64,000 nt of DNA from Portulaca oleracea (GCA_029582165.1 CM055881.1:29258094-29322093); one strand, 5' to 3'. Positions 44,911 to 56,942 are shown, counted from the stretch's first letter. The notes: a model not told the origin generated them from the letters alone. Numbers and translations are program-made.

Positions 44911-45065
44911 TCAAGAAAAACGAAAGCTAGAAGAAACACTCAGGTTAACCTCTCTAAAGCCTTAGCAGAGAAGCTCACACACTCCTCGAATCTAGCTGGA
45001 AAAGCCGCCGGAAATCCTAGAGATAGAAGCTCTCGTTAGAGAGAGAAAACATTATTTTCTTATAT

Positions 45066-45245
45066 ACATATGTGTGTGTGTGTGTGTGTATAATTTGACG
45101 GGTCCATGGGTCTGGTCTACGGGTTCGTGTCATGATCGGGACCTGCCAAATTTTTAGTGGACCCAAACCCAACTCAGACCCAATGGGTCCAATTTTTTGG
45201 ACCCATACCCGCCTAAATGGGTCGGGTTCCGGACCCACTTCTATC
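45066..45245. repeat. GGGTCC-rich repeat, possible hAT MITE fragment
   Basis: A TG dinucleotide run (45068-45090) is followed by GGGTCCATGGGTC, GGACCCAAACCC and TGGACCCATACCC motifs in both orientations, reminiscent of sub-terminal hAT repeats. The right edge TCCGGACCCACTTCTATCC abuts gypsy sequence. No TSD was found. Confidence 0.35.
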
Positions 45246-45418
45246 CTTACTACGAGGAGCAACCTCTGGTGATTCTAGATTGTAGAGAGAAGCAACTTCG
45301 AAGAAAGACCACCCCTCTAGTAAAAATGCAATGGGCAAACCATACCACAACTAAAGTCACCAGGGAAGCTGAAGAGGAGATGAGATCGAAGTATCCGCAC
45401 CTATTCAACGCATAGGGT
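45245..45418 (+). pseudogene. Ty3-gypsy chromovirus integrase C-terminal tail
   Basis: The plus-strand frame reads VILDCREKQLRRKTTPLVKMQW, then REAEEEMRSKYPHLFNA and a stop. This matches the chromodomain-like C-terminus of Tekay/Del-type integrases (R-x-K-x-x-P-L-V-K-V-x-W ... W/R-E-A-E-x-x-M-R-x-x-Y-P-x-L-F). Such domains steer integration to chromatin. Everything upstream is missing, cut off by the GGGTCC repeat. Confidence 0.8.
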
Positions 45419-45466
45419 ATGTCAAGTTTCGAGGATGAAAACTCTTTTAAAGAGAGTAATTAATGA

Positions 45467-45845
45467 TGTGAAACCCTGGAAAAAAAACCCCAAAGTGCAA
45501 TGGCCCCTCACAACAGCTGGTTTAGTTTTGTTTATATTTGATAAAATTAGACCTTTGCTGTTTTGTTATGTTTTTATGAAGTTTAGATGTCCAAAGTTTA
45601 GTTTTTATTATGGTTAATATTGTTGAGTTTTAGTATGTTTAATTGAGAATTAATATGTTTATTTGGGAAAGATTGTGTTAGTTAATTTGTAGGGTTGATC
45701 TTCTTTGGGTTAAGAGGGTTAAGGGGTCTTTGAACTTAGTTAACTAATTTGAGACCCAAGTTAGAGTCTCGGGATGGGTTGATTAAAGTTCGGATCGGAA
45801 ATTCTAAATAAAAATAAACCAGTAATGGGATAGAATTGTTGTGTC
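45467..45845 (+). mobile_element. Gypsy 3' LTR start, truncated by LINE 2
   Basis: After the integrase tail and the purine-rich TTTCGAGGATGAAAACTCTTTTAAAGAGAG, the sequence TGTGAAACCCTGG resembles the chromovirus LTR start at 34920 (TGTAAAACCCCG). It continues for about 380 bp until the LINE 2 tail. Confidence 0.6.
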
Positions 45846-45849
45846 ATGT

Positions 45850-45884
<35 letters not shown>

Positions 45885-45942
45885 TTGAAATAATGTGAGT
45901 ATATATTCCAAAATAAACCGGCAAAAGCACAAATTTACAACC

Positions 45943-48900
45943 CTAAGCACATAAGATATCTATGCATTTGTTATGATTGTTCGTATTATTGAAAAGAAAG
46001 AGAGTTCTATCCCTAAGGTGATGCTTGATCATGATGAAAACTTGACTTGGATCTCTTCTAATATTCTTGAATATGACATTATTGCGAGCTTGCCAGATAT
46101 TGTAAATATATGATGCAAAAGCCGCATAGATAGTCTGGTTTTTATGCTTGCTTCCTTTCATTTTGAGCAGCTTCCTGGTCCATGCCACCCAATTTCCTGC
46201 AGTAGGAATTTTAATACATGCATCCAGGTTTTCTCTAAGACTTTTTGCATATTCACAATCATGGAACAAGTGCTCAATGGTTTCATCAGATCTGCTGCAC
46301 ATAGGGCAAATTACAGTTGGTGAATTATGCAATCTAGTTTTAACCTGGAGCCTTCCATGCAATGCCGACTAAGTACAGAACGAATGCCTAGGAGTATTAT
46401 ATTTGTTCCACGCTATCTTGGCCCATGGCCATTTGCAAGCATCACCTGTAAAGCGTTCATCGCCATGCTTGACAGTATAAGGATTTTGCAGGGGATTGCA
46501 ATTTTTGAGCCGGTCCTTTACCTTGTAGAGTTTTTTGAAGTACCAACATGTGTCCCCCTTTGGTTGGTACTCCCACCAATCCTTCCATATATCTCCCATG
46601 GACCCATTTGACCCAGAGGCTCTCTTATTGTTCTGCAATGGCCATCACCTGCTTCGCGACAAGTGCAGCATTCCAATGATTCAAGTTTTTGATTCCCAGG
46701 CCACCATTAGATTTTGAGCAGCACACTGCATTCCAACTTATCTGGGGAATTTTGGTGTAGGCATCATCAGCCCCCCAGAAGAAATTTCGACAAATTTTGT
46801 TGATTTGGTCAATTACCTGTTGGGGAATGATCATGATTGATGCCCAATAAGTAAAAAGACCCATGATTACCGTGTTAATTAGCACTACCCTGCCAGCATA
46901 AGAAATGTTGCTGGAACGCCAACATCTGATCCTTGAGGTGATTTTATCAACAAGCTTCTGGCAATCATTTTTGCTAAGCCTTCCATCTGTTATTGGCATG
47001 CCCAAGTAGTGGAAAGGAATGTCACTCTCTTCAAAGCCAGTTATTTGTATAATCTGCTGCTTTGTGGTGCTTGGAACACCGGAGATCAAAATTTTTTATT
47101 TATTGGCATTGGAGGTGAGGCCATAAGTTTTCTGGAAGTGATCCAGAGTGCCCATAATTTCCTGAACTGTATGAGGATCTGCAGCACTGAAGAGCATTAG
47201 ATCATCTGCAAAGATCAAATGGGTGAGCTTTACATCCTTACATCGAGGAAAAAATTTGAAATTTTTATCTCGTGATGCAAAGGTCAAACTCCTGGAGAGG
47301 TACTCCATAGAGAGTACAAATAGTAGCAGGAATATTGGATCTCCTTGACGTAGACCACGAGCACCTTTGAAATATCCATACATTCCACCATTGATTTGTA
47401 TGGTAAAAGATGAGGTAGTGACACAACTCATTACCCAATCTATAAACTGCTGGGGAAATTTGTATCCATGAAGGATTTCTTTGATGAATTCCCAATGAAC
47501 ACTATCAAAAGATTTCCGTAGGTCTATCATGAAAAAACATTTGGATTGGGAGGCTTTCCTTCTGAAACCTCGAGACAATTCATGGCACATGAGAATATTA
47601 TGAAGTAATTCTCTACCTGGGATGAAAGTCGTCTGACTTTCATTGATTGGATGATCGAGCACTTGTCGAAGTCTTGAGGCAATTAATTTGGAGACTGTCT
47701 TGTATATAGTATTGCAACAGGCAATAGGCCTGAAATCAGCTGCAGTTTCTGGATTCTCTGTCTTGGGAATAAGAGCAAGGACCGTGGAATTCCAGGCAGT
47801 AATCATCTTCCCAGTGGTAAAAAATTCTCTAACAGCTGCACAGAAAGGTTCTTCAATATATGCCCAGGAGTGCTTGAGAAAACCACTGGTATAACCGTCA
47901 GGACCAGGTGATTTGATATTAGGTATGGAAAATAAAGCGCTCTTTATGTCTTTATTGTTGAACGGAGCACAGAGATTTATCTGCTGCTGAATTGACAGTA
48001 AAGGACCTTGATGAATAATATTCTGATTGATTTGGCATCTATGACCAGTGTCTTCACCAAGAAGCTTTTGAAAGTACTCAGCAAAATGATTTCCACATTT
48101 TGGAAGCCTGAGATGTTGTTGCCATCCTGATCTTGTAGAGTATAAACTGTGGAAGCATTCTTTCTTTTCTTCATTTTACTGAAAAAATATTTGGAGCAAG
48201 TGTCTCCTAGCGTCGTAGCATCCAACTTGCTTTGTTGCGATAGGAGTTGATGAGCAGAATTCAGAACAGTTGTATACTGCTGTTTTATTGTGGATTCTTG
48301 ATCAAGAAGCTGATGAGATGTTGGTTCCTCAGACAACAAATCTTGAATTTTAATTAGTTGGCTGCGCTTTTCTGCACATTGGCGATGAATATCAGCATAT
48401 TTCCTTATGTTTAGAGCCTTAAGTTCAGGTTTGAGGCCCTTAAGAAGATTGTAAATAGAGTGCATTGCAGAACTTCCTTTCCTCTGTTGCACAGCTTTCT
48501 CAACTATATGCTCAAAACTTGGATCGATCATTTGTCCACATGTCACAGAAGCGAAAACATGGATGTTGATGAGGACCCTCCTTCATCTCAAGTTGAATGA
48601 CTTTGTGATCAAAGAAGCTTTGAGGAAGATAAGTACCAACCATATAGTCATTAGCTATCACCCAATCCTCATTAATGAAAACCCGATCCATCTTTGATTG
48701 AACATGACCATTGGTCCAGGTATATTTAGCTCCATAGCAGTGCAACTCAATTAGTTGACAGTGGTCAACACAATCTTTGAAATCCTGGGTTTCGAAATTT
48801 TGAATTCGGGTTCCATTAATTCTGTCTTTCTTGTGCGGGATAGCGTTGAAATCTCCCATAACACACCATGCATTATCCATACCATTTGCAATATTTTTCA

Positions 48901-49270
48901 AACCATCCCAAAGACTTACCCTTTCTTCCAGTTTGTTGAAACCATAGACAAAGGTATAATAAGCCTTTGTCCTTGTGTTGCAATCAGTGATTAAGCAATT
49001 AGTGTATTGATCATCAATTTTGATGGCTTGCATATCCACCTTATTTGGTTTCCAAGCAACTAAAATTCGACAACCTGTGTGAGATGCAAAATTCGTAATA
49101 GTAGACCAATGCTTGAACATACCTTTAACAATTATGATTTCCTTCTCACGCTTGACTTTTGTTTCTAATAAACAAATAATGTTCGCTTTCATCTCCTGCA
49201 AGAAGATTTGTACATCCTCTTGCTTTCTAGGGTCATTCAGACCCCGTATGTTCCATGAGATGACTTTCAT
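45943..49270 (-). pseudogene. LINE 2 ORF2: endonuclease-reverse transcriptase, broken
   Basis: The N-terminal EEP endonuclease (49270-48512) reads MKVISWNIRGLNDPRKQEDV, LLETKVKR, VMGDFNAIPHKKDR, KMDRVFINEDW and FFDHKVI. A frameshift near 48530 leads to the linker (YFFSKMKKRKN). A second shift precedes the RT (47806 on): ALIPKTENPETAADFRPIACCN, RKSFDSVHWEF (motif A Asp), ARGLRQGDP and LIFADDLMLF (catalytic FADD). A stop lies at about 47096, a further frameshift near 46630, and a stop near 46370. The zf-RVT end has VICPMCSRSDETIEHLFHDC (CX2C...HX4C) and IWQARNNVIFKN. About 1,100 codons in all, close to a normal L1 ORF2. Target-primed reverse transcription is its family role. Confidence 0.9.
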
Positions 49271-50436
49271 GGGGAGTCTGAGTCCGACTCCGAGGACTGA
49301 CCTTTCCCCTCACTTCCATCTTTCCAATCACCTTTTGCATCTTCCTCTAGTTCTTCATCTTCCACATCATCAGAGCTTTCCAAGGTATGATATTTATTTT
49401 GCAAAGGAGTGTGTGATTCTGTTGTATTTTTGCTTGGAATTGATCTACTGGCAATCTTTGTAGGGCTTATGAAACCTAGCTCAACAACAGCCCTCGAAAT
49501 CTTCTGTTTTGGTCTCCAAACCTGCACTTTTTCCTTTCTAGCTTTCTGCATCATTTGTGCATCTTTCTTCTTACACTCCTCTGTTTTATGACCCATCATG
49601 CTGCAGTTGGAACACTTAATTGGTTTCCAATCATATTCTACTTTCTGGGTCACTATAACTTCATTCTCATTGACAAATTTGATTTCTTCAGGGAGAGCTT
49701 CATCGATCTTAACCTCAACCAAGACTCTAGCTGCTGCTAAATAAGATCTGTCTTTAGTAGGTTTATCAGTCTTAATTGGCACTCCAATCAGACTTGCAAT
49801 GCTACTCAGGTTCTTGAGACTCCAGTATTGTATATCAAGATGAGGGAACTTAACCCATATTGGCAAGGTTTTGATCTCATTGATATCAATTTTCTGTTGA
49901 GGAAACCATGGCTTGACTACTAGGGGCTTCTTATCAAAAAAGAAAATCCCTCTGTTTAGAACTTTTTTCTTGTGATCTTCATTGTGGAACCTGACTAGAA
50001 ATAAACCCTTACGAATCGCAGCAATTTTGCTCATCTCATATTTACTCCAAATTATGCGTAGAAAACCTTCAATCACTGGGAAAGGAGGATTTGCACCAAT
50101 TACACAACATAAGATTGAATTTTTCCAGTATTCTACTTCTTGTGCTACATCCTCTTTTTCCATTTTCGCAATTCTCACACCATCGATTTGCTCTGATTCA
50201 ATGTACTGCAGATCAGTACCAGCATCTGGATCTACCAAAGCTGAGTAAGTCGTCTTCTTGATAACTTCTGTACAATCTTGCTGGACAACTTCCTATTCAG
50301 AATTTTTACACTGTTCTACCTCGGAAGTTTTCATTTGTTCTTCTTCAGAAACAACACCTACTTGTCGTGAAGATGATCTCGTTGCTATCTGTGTCTTCTT
50401 TGGATTTTTATCAACTTTCTTCTTTGCCTTTGCCAT
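49267..50436 (-). pseudogene. LINE 2 ORF1 (DUF4283 / zinc knuckle), one stop
   Basis: Starting at MAKAKKKVDKNPKK (50436), the frame is open except for a single TAG at 50293-50295. It holds the DUF4283-like block (CCVIGANPPFPVIEGFLRIIW, FHNEDHKKKVLNRGIFFFDKKPLVVKPW), LPIWVKFPHLDIQYW and a zinc knuckle CSNCSMMGHKTEEC (CX2CX4HX4C). It has an acidic C-terminus ending DSDSP. Its stop overlaps the ORF2 start in the sequence ATGA. The protein would coat LINE RNA. Residual length is about 389 codons. Confidence 0.85.
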
Positions 50437-50525
50437 GGCTGGGAAAACATAGAGAGCTCTGTAAACCCTAGGCGAGAAGAAAACACTAGTGGGACGGGTC
50501 AAGGACTACAACACTTAACAAACTG

Positions 50526-51165
50526 GTTAGTCAATTTCTTTGGCGCAGCCAAGGTCAATGCATAAAAACAAAGATTGAAATACGAAAAATAAAGAAGATA
50601 AAACATAGGGATTTAGCTGATGTTCACCTTTCCGAAAGGCCTACATCATCAGGCTTAAACTCCTCTTCACTTAAGATTTTGAACTGCTTCACTTGTTGTT
50701 CCCTTAAGAAGTACAATTAGCTATCAGTCTTGATGCCGTTGAATACCTCCAAGGCAAGCTTACAAAACTCAATAAAGGAGACACACTCCTTGACCTACAA
50801 GTCACTAATTAATTTCTCATTTCCTTCCATATTTAGGACTTTATCGTTTGAATTCATTCTCATTCAAGATATGTTGTGCTTGCCTTCTTTCACACCATGT
50901 GTTTATTTCCTTCCAGTTTAGGCACCTGATTCTTCCCATATTTGTTTGCTTCAAGTCATCGAAATCAATCAAGCTTTTCTTTCCAATTTTGGGAGCTTGG
51001 CGCTATCAATCTTGATTCTTGTGAAGATCTGGTTTATATTTTCAGCTAATCACTTGATTCTCTCCAAATGATCTTATTCACAATCTGCACTACACAAGGT
51101 AGGAATCAATTAGCACACATTTCAAATCAATTACTTGAAATCTTACCATGCCATGACCTTCCAAT
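50526..51165. other. Intergenic DNA next to LINE 2, nothing recognised
   Basis: Moderate GC content. It may hold part of the LINE 2 5' leader or older repeat DNA. No gene is supported. Confidence 0.4.
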
Positions 51166-51172
51166 GTTAACC

Positions 51173-51730
51173 TAGGGGTGAGCGGGACTGGGATCCCCGT
51201 AATTTTGGAGGTCCCGATCCCACCGAGACCGAGAAATCAACCAGAAAATTTTTAGTCCCAGTTTCCTAATTTTTTCACCAATTATTTGATTTATTTCCAT
51301 TAAAAACCAACATAAATTATACAAATTTTCTTTGATTTCACAAATGTGTTCTGAGCGCCGGTTTGTTCACATATCCACTTTTTCCTAGATTAAAATTATG
51401 CAATATCTAATACATAACATTTTTTCCGAGAAAAATATGCTAAGTTCGAAATAGTAACAAATAAAATAAATATAATAAGCGAGCAAAAATTAAACTAAAC
51501 AAATTTATCAATCATCATGAAGTCACTAACTTGATTTGTTATATATATATATATACCGGGAATCGGGACCGGGAAATGACGTTAAGTTCCACTCCCGGTC
51601 CCTTTGTTGACCGGGACTTTAATTTTTGTCCCACTCCAGGTCCCGCTTCCACCGGGAACGGGATTTTGGGACCAGGACTTGACTGGGAGCGGGACGGGAC
51701 CAGGATTCCCAGAATTTTTACTCACCCCTA
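51173..51730. mobile_element. hAT-type MITE
   Basis: The termini are TAGGGGTGAGCGGGAC and, inverted, TAGGGGTGAGTAAAAATTC. Flanking 8-mers TGTTAACC (51165-51172) and TGCTAATC (51731-51738) match at 6 of 8 positions, fitting an old hAT TSD. Sub-terminal GGGAC/GTCCC and CCGGGA motifs cluster at both ends. The 558-bp element encodes no transposase. Confidence 0.8.
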
Positions 51731-51802
51731 TGCTAATCAGTCAAGGAGAGATCTAGACATAACATTTTGGCTTTCCGATTCACAACATATCAAGCCAACA
51801 AA

Positions 51803-51807
<5 letters not shown>

Positions 51808-51841
<34 letters not shown>
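51808..51841. repeat. (AT)n microsatellite
   Basis: A run of about 17 AT units. Confidence 0.9.
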
Positions 51842-51843
<2 letters not shown>

Positions 51844-51844
51844 A

Positions 51845-52105
51845 CTCACATATATTACTTGAATATTTTTATATATTAATTTAAATAAATGAAAGATAGT
51901 GACGTTTTTTACTTTTTAGAAAAGTTGAGTGACAGTTTAGCTTAAGCACCAGTAACTAATTTTAAACTTTACCTATAAGCTTGCGATAGAAGGTGAAAGC
52001 GACATTTTGATTTTTTAGGAAAGTTCACAATTATGACACGTTTTCAAATTCAGTGACATTTTTTACTTTTTTTTTTTTTGGAAAGTTGAGAAACATTTTT
52101 ATCCA
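51845..52105. other. AT-rich intergenic DNA
   Basis: Contains a recurring GTGACRTTTTTTACTTTTTAG-AAAGTTGAG motif (51898-51930 and 52050-52090). No gene. Confidence 0.4.
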
Positions 52106-52109
52106 AGCA

Positions 52110-52455
52110 CTCAACTCCCTTGAGGTTTATGATATTTATAAATTCAACCCTGACTTTTTTGAGTTAATATTTGTCTTCCTTGACCTTTCAAACCATATTC
52201 ATTTAACAACTTTTTCGATGAATTTAACAACTTTTTTTTGGTGTAGGTGTCATTTGTAATGAAATATGTTTGTTGAGATGACGACAATTTTGACAAATAA
52301 ATTTTATTGCAAACCACACATGCACTGAAAAAGTTGCAAAATTCACTAGAAAAGTTGCTAAATTAAACTGTTTCAAAAGGTTTGGGGAGGAAAATATTAA
52401 CTCAAAAATGTCAGGGTTAGATTTATTAATGTCCTAGACCTGAAGGAAGTTATAT
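52110..52455. mobile_element. Fold-back MITE
   Basis: The left arm (ACTCCCTTGAGGTTTATGAT..., AACCCTGAC-TTTTTGAGTTAATATTT) is repeated inverted on the right (52375-52455). Arms are about 85 bp with a roughly 180-bp centre. TSDs are not clear. Confidence 0.6.
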
Positions 52456-54145
52456 GCAAATTTTCTATTGTATATAGGTTTTTTGAATAGGGCTACACGG
52501 TAACATACGCCTTAGTCTTTTCCACTTTACAAATTAACTACATACTATGGATTTGTAACAAAATAAAAATACTCTAAATCCTATCACACAAGGTATGGAG
52601 GGGTTAGATATAATAGTCTTATTGTTAAATTTCGCAATTAGAGAGTCTGCTTCCAATTGACCCAAGATTTTAAATCATAATTCATTACCCAATACTCTAT
52701 GGAAAAGAAGCATATGAGATTTAATGAAACATTTTACTTTAGTTCATTATGTTTAAGTAGAAAAAATAATCTTTTTTACCATTCAGGTTATGGACTGATA
52801 ATAGCATGTGACTATGCTATTTTATTAAAGAGCCTACATTAGTACATAGATCAAAGACAATAATATAGCACCTGAATAAGTAAATATACATACATACATA
52901 CATACATACATACATACACTAGTGCATATACGCGCGCAACGAAATATGGTACGCACATTGTACGTTTAACAATATGTTCTAATTATAAGCAAACATAATA
53001 TATTCTTTTACACGGCATTTTAGATTAACTTGGACCTTATAACAAATTGAATAAAATCAACAATTGGTTGATTAAGTACATCTTGAGCCGGTCAACAATT
53101 GGTTGATTTATCCATGATAAGCACCTGAGAATGAAGTGAAACAAAAGTCATACAATACAACATGAAAAATCAAACATAGACCATCCCATGATCCAAATAG
53201 GGAAAAGAGTATTGTCCGATTCATTGATTTATTTCATTTAACACAACTTCATAATAGAGGTAGGAGATACATAATTCAATTTCAAAGAAGAGAACAAGAA
53301 GTAATCAAGATGGACCTTCCAACGTGGGTTAGAGTTCTTCATCTTAATTTCATGATCCAAGCATTTCGTTAAGCAAACTTGTATCCTAGAAAGCGCAGGA
53401 AGGTAAGAAATTTCCCATGGTCCACAAAAATCATTGCTCTACTGTAGAGCGTAGTTGACCTATTGTAGCTTGTTTCCCCAACTTCAAAATTTGGTAAAGC
53501 AAATATAAAAACACATTATTGCTATTCTTTCGTGTCATTGTTTCCCATTCAAATTAGGGTCTGACAATATATTGACACTAACAATGTGAAGTGGGTGAAC
53601 TTAAGTTGCTTATCTGAAAAATCAGTTAAGCTTTCCAGTTATCTAGCAAAGATTGATATTTGCAGAAGTTGTTGTGTCAACCATAAACATACCAGTGCAA
53701 AGCAGATTTCTGCATACTCCATTATGAAAATCATGATAACCCCTATTGCGGTGATCCTGCAATATCTTTGCATGAATGTATAAACAAGAATAACATAGCT
53801 CTGTTATCTTCTTTTCAAGCAACTCAAGTTAGTTCACTGAGTTGCAATAAATGATAGATTGATTAATTTAAAGTTGCAAAAAAGAATTAAAAAATTGAAG
53901 CAGAAAACATCTTATAAGATGAAATTCATATCAAGGTAAAGAGTACAAAATAATAATATTGTGAAACACCTCTCAAAGGAAAGCTCAACATCGATGAGAT
54001 TAGATAGTTATGGACAACAAAAAAGTAATGATGAATTGAATGAAAGCATGTCAACATTACAAAACAAAACAACCAAATCAGGAAAATAAAAGTAGCTAAA
54101 GTATTGTAAGTTTGTAATTAGTAATCAAATCAGAAAATGTGGATT
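52456..54145. other. Intergenic DNA with a TACA microsatellite
   Basis: A (TACA)n run of about eight units lies at 52887-52918. The phrase CAACAATTGGTTGATT is duplicated at 53062-53076 and 53092-53106. No protein-coding similarity was recognised in the remainder. Confidence 0.45.
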
Positions 54146-54154
54146 TCAAAACAC

Positions 54155-54425
54155 AAAACAACATTTTTCAATAGGCAATTTGCATTTCTTATTGAAAATG
54201 TCCATTTTCATCTCCAAAAAGTGCATTTTTATAAGTAAAAAATGTGCGTTTTGATACGCGAATGTACATTTTCTCATCTGAAAGTTGTATTTTTTGATAT
54301 GAAGATGTATATGTAGATCGAGAAATTGTGTTTTCTTTTCAGAAAATTGCATTTCTAAGGCTGAAAATGTACAATTTTTTTTTATCAGAAAAAGCATTTT
54401 CTTTTCCCAAATTGTATTTTCTAAT
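54155..54425. repeat. Degenerate 21-bp minisatellite
   Basis: Roughly a dozen units with core TGCATTTTC/T and spacers such as ATATGAAAA and CATCTGAAAG. The minus-strand frame (54397 to 54146) reads a seven-residue periodic peptide: MQFSEKK, YNFQMRK, CTFAYQN, AHFLLIK, MHFLEMK, MDIFNKK. The 21-nt period explains the open frame. I do not call it a gene. Confidence 0.7.
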
Positions 54426-54838
54426 ATAAAAATACTTATTTTTTGAAGCTTCTAACCATTCATAGTTTTCCTGCAATGAAATTTCATAGCCAGATTAACT
54501 TTTACAAAGCTAACAATCTAAATGTTTTAACACTAACAGGGATATAAACCGATTACATACTCTTCCAAATTTCTCGAGAAGAAACCAAAACCTTTACCCA
54601 ATTCTTCCCAACAACATAACTACTAATAGCTTGGCTAATTAAAAAAATTAAATTAGTGTTGGCATCCATCTACTACGAGAGACTACAATTCAAATCAAAA
54701 TAACAATCAAACAAAGATGATTTAAGTCATTAAGTCTTAGGGAGATTACCAAGAACCAATTGTACCAAGCTAACTAAACAAATTAAATGCATTAACTCTG
54801 ACTCTATATATCATCCTATCATTATTTTACAAACACGT
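54426..54838. other. AT-rich intergenic DNA, nothing recognised
   Basis: No feature is supported between the minisatellite and the Harbinger element. Confidence 0.45.
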
Positions 54839-55379
54839 TGAGGGCCTGTTTGGAGAGATTTCAGGAATGGGATGGGAATGGAATTAGAATCCTGGAGGGT
54901 TGGGAATGGAATTAGAATCCTGGAGTGAAGTTGTTTGGAGAAAAACTGGAATGGAATTAGATTCCATTCCCACTGTTTGGTGAGCAGTTATGGAATGGAA
55001 TCAAGTCTGTTTTTATTTTTTACTCATTATATGTATTGTAGGATATATTATTGTGAAACCATTTGATATTTTGATTAATTGTAATTATTTTTTTCAATTT
55101 TTAATAGTTAATCATTATAATACATACTTTTTGAGCTTCTAATTTTTATTTGTACTATGAAATATATTTGCGATTAATAATTAACAATTGTAATGATTTT
55201 TAATTGTATGTATATAATGGAATTTTGTTATTACTATATAGGCATGATAATAATTTTTGTTTGTTTAATTATAATACATTTATTTTTATCAATCGACCTA
55301 CATAAAGTAACATATATGTAAATAATATCTTACATTACATAAAACATGACATCTAAAAACAAATTACATCACCAAATAT

Positions 55380-55525
55380 ATTTTCATGTTCACCTTGCAA
55401 TTACATCACCAAAATATTTCTCTCTTAAGGTTCATGTTCACTTTGCAATTACACCACCAAAATATCAAAATCATCATAAGTTTCATGTTCACCTTGCATT
55501 ACACCACCAAAATATTTCACCATCT
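55380..55525. repeat. Tandem repeat in Harbinger 3' region
   Basis: Three copies of about 50-60 bp share TTCATGTTCACCTTGCAATTACA(C/T)CACCAAAATAT. Confidence 0.8.
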
Positions 55526-55536
55526 TAACAGCAAAG

Positions 55537-56661
55537 CTAGTCTGCTATTGATAACATAGCATGTCCTAACGAGATGGGTATATATTTGAATGAATATATA
55601 AGGCTAAGGAGGAATTCTTTCTTAAATTCATTACCATCACAGTCATAAAAGGCAGTAAGGTTATTATCATCAGATCTCAACATTTTAAATGTCTGAACTG
55701 CTTCAACTTGTGTGAGCCCGGGGACTTGCATAACGTTATGTTGCAACCACTTCTTTTTCTCCTTCATGTCTTTTTCTTCATCAATAATCATTTGCTTATG
55801 TTCTTTAGTAACAGCAAGTACACATGGAATTGTTTCCAGATGAGCATGCATACCACCAATATCGTTAGTGATATTGTTAGAAGCATAAGATATTGTGGAA
55901 GATAAGTCGATAACCTCCGGTACTTTTCTTTTAGCCCTGCTTGTTGAACCTTTTTGTTTCCTTGATTTCTTTGTAGCTTGAGGGGATGGTTGCGCTGAAT
56001 GAACAGACTCATCGTCCTCAATATCTTCATTGCCATCTTTGTCAAGATCAATGGTCTCATCATTGTTGTGCAAGCCAGTCACAGCTTCCGGGAAATCCTC
56101 AGTATTACCTCCATTAGCTCTATCAACACCAAAAACCTTCTCCAGCTCATCAAAATATGGAAAAGGAGTTCTCTATAATCCTTTTGCAGTTTTGTGATCC
56201 TACAAAACAATACTAAATATTAACTCATTGTAAAATAGAAGACTAAAATGTACCAAAAGTATATTTTACCTTAAGAAACTCATCATAGGATTGTCTTTCA
56301 CACATAATCGTTTTGGTGGCGTCATTCCAAGTAAACCCTGATCTGCGAAGCATCTCACAGATCACATTATACTTATCCCTAAACTACTTCGTCTTTGATT
56401 CAATATGAGGGGTTGCCTTAAACCCACTTCCAGGCAACTTTTCTTGCATCATGCTCTCTAACTTTGTCAAATATCCTCCCTTGAAGTCCCCCCCTTCCAT
56501 TTAGGATTAGTACTCAACTCCAATAATGCATTAATAAGAGCAACCTCTTCTTCCTCAATCCAACGACGTTTGTTTTTTCCTCTCCCTTGTTCACAATTTT
56601 GGCTCACTTCCATCATACTTGCACCATGATGAGAAGTTTGGCTAAATTCCATCTTGTTCAT
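55537..56661 (-). pseudogene. Harbinger Myb/SANT-like DNA-binding protein, broken
   Basis: The N-terminal part has the Myb/SANT-like signature GRGKNKRRWIEEEEVALINALLEL and then NPKWKGG. A run of seven G (about 56489-56495) shifts the frame. Beyond it FKGGYLTKLESMM...LPG and KYNVICEML..SGFTWN follow, with an in-frame stop near 56391. A probable intron (about 56200-56272, GT...AG on the minus strand) and another stop near 56175 precede an acidic/basic low-complexity tail (DLDKDGNEDIEDDESVHSAQ, KKSRKQKGSTSRAKRK). The C-terminus (EKDMKEKKKWLQHN) is helical. In this family the protein binds transposon ends and helps the transposase enter the nucleus. Confidence 0.8.
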
Positions 56662-56942
56662 ACATTAACTATTATAAATTGACAAGTAGCTTTAAAAGTG
56701 CCCAACACAAATCATAATTTAAATTGACTATATCAACAATGAAAACATCAACTATTAAAAATACACAACTTACTAAGTAAAAATACAATACAGTTTAGTT
56801 TAAAAAGTGCCATACGACATACAACATACACCATAGCAGCAATTCAAAGCAAATACAACACACAAGATTAAAACTTATCAATTCCTACTTGGCGTAGCTC
56901 GCGAATTATTGAATAAGAAAATACAACACACTCGATTACAAC

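Larger units (their letters stand above)
41386..45055 (-). mobile_element. LINE 1: 3'-truncated non-LTR retrotransposon with nested Helitron
   Basis: On the minus strand the order is a 5' untranslated region (about 44911-45055), ORF1 (from 44910), and the start of ORF2 with an endonuclease domain. It breaks at about 41386, before the reverse transcriptase. This is the reverse of the common 5' truncation made during reverse transcription, so a later deletion is likely. A 1349-bp Helitron (42496-43844) interrupts the endonuclease. Confidence 0.8.
45846..50525 (-). mobile_element. LINE 2: nearly full-length L1-type retrotransposon
   Basis: On the minus strand: a short 5' leader, ORF1 (50436-49267), ORF2 (49270-45943) with endonuclease, RT and zf-RVT domains, and a 3' region ending in AT/TG simple repeats (45850-45890). 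Its structure is complete, but stops and at least three frameshifts prevent activity. It lies downstream of gypsy sequence, into which it probably inserted. No TSD was confirmed. Confidence 0.85.
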
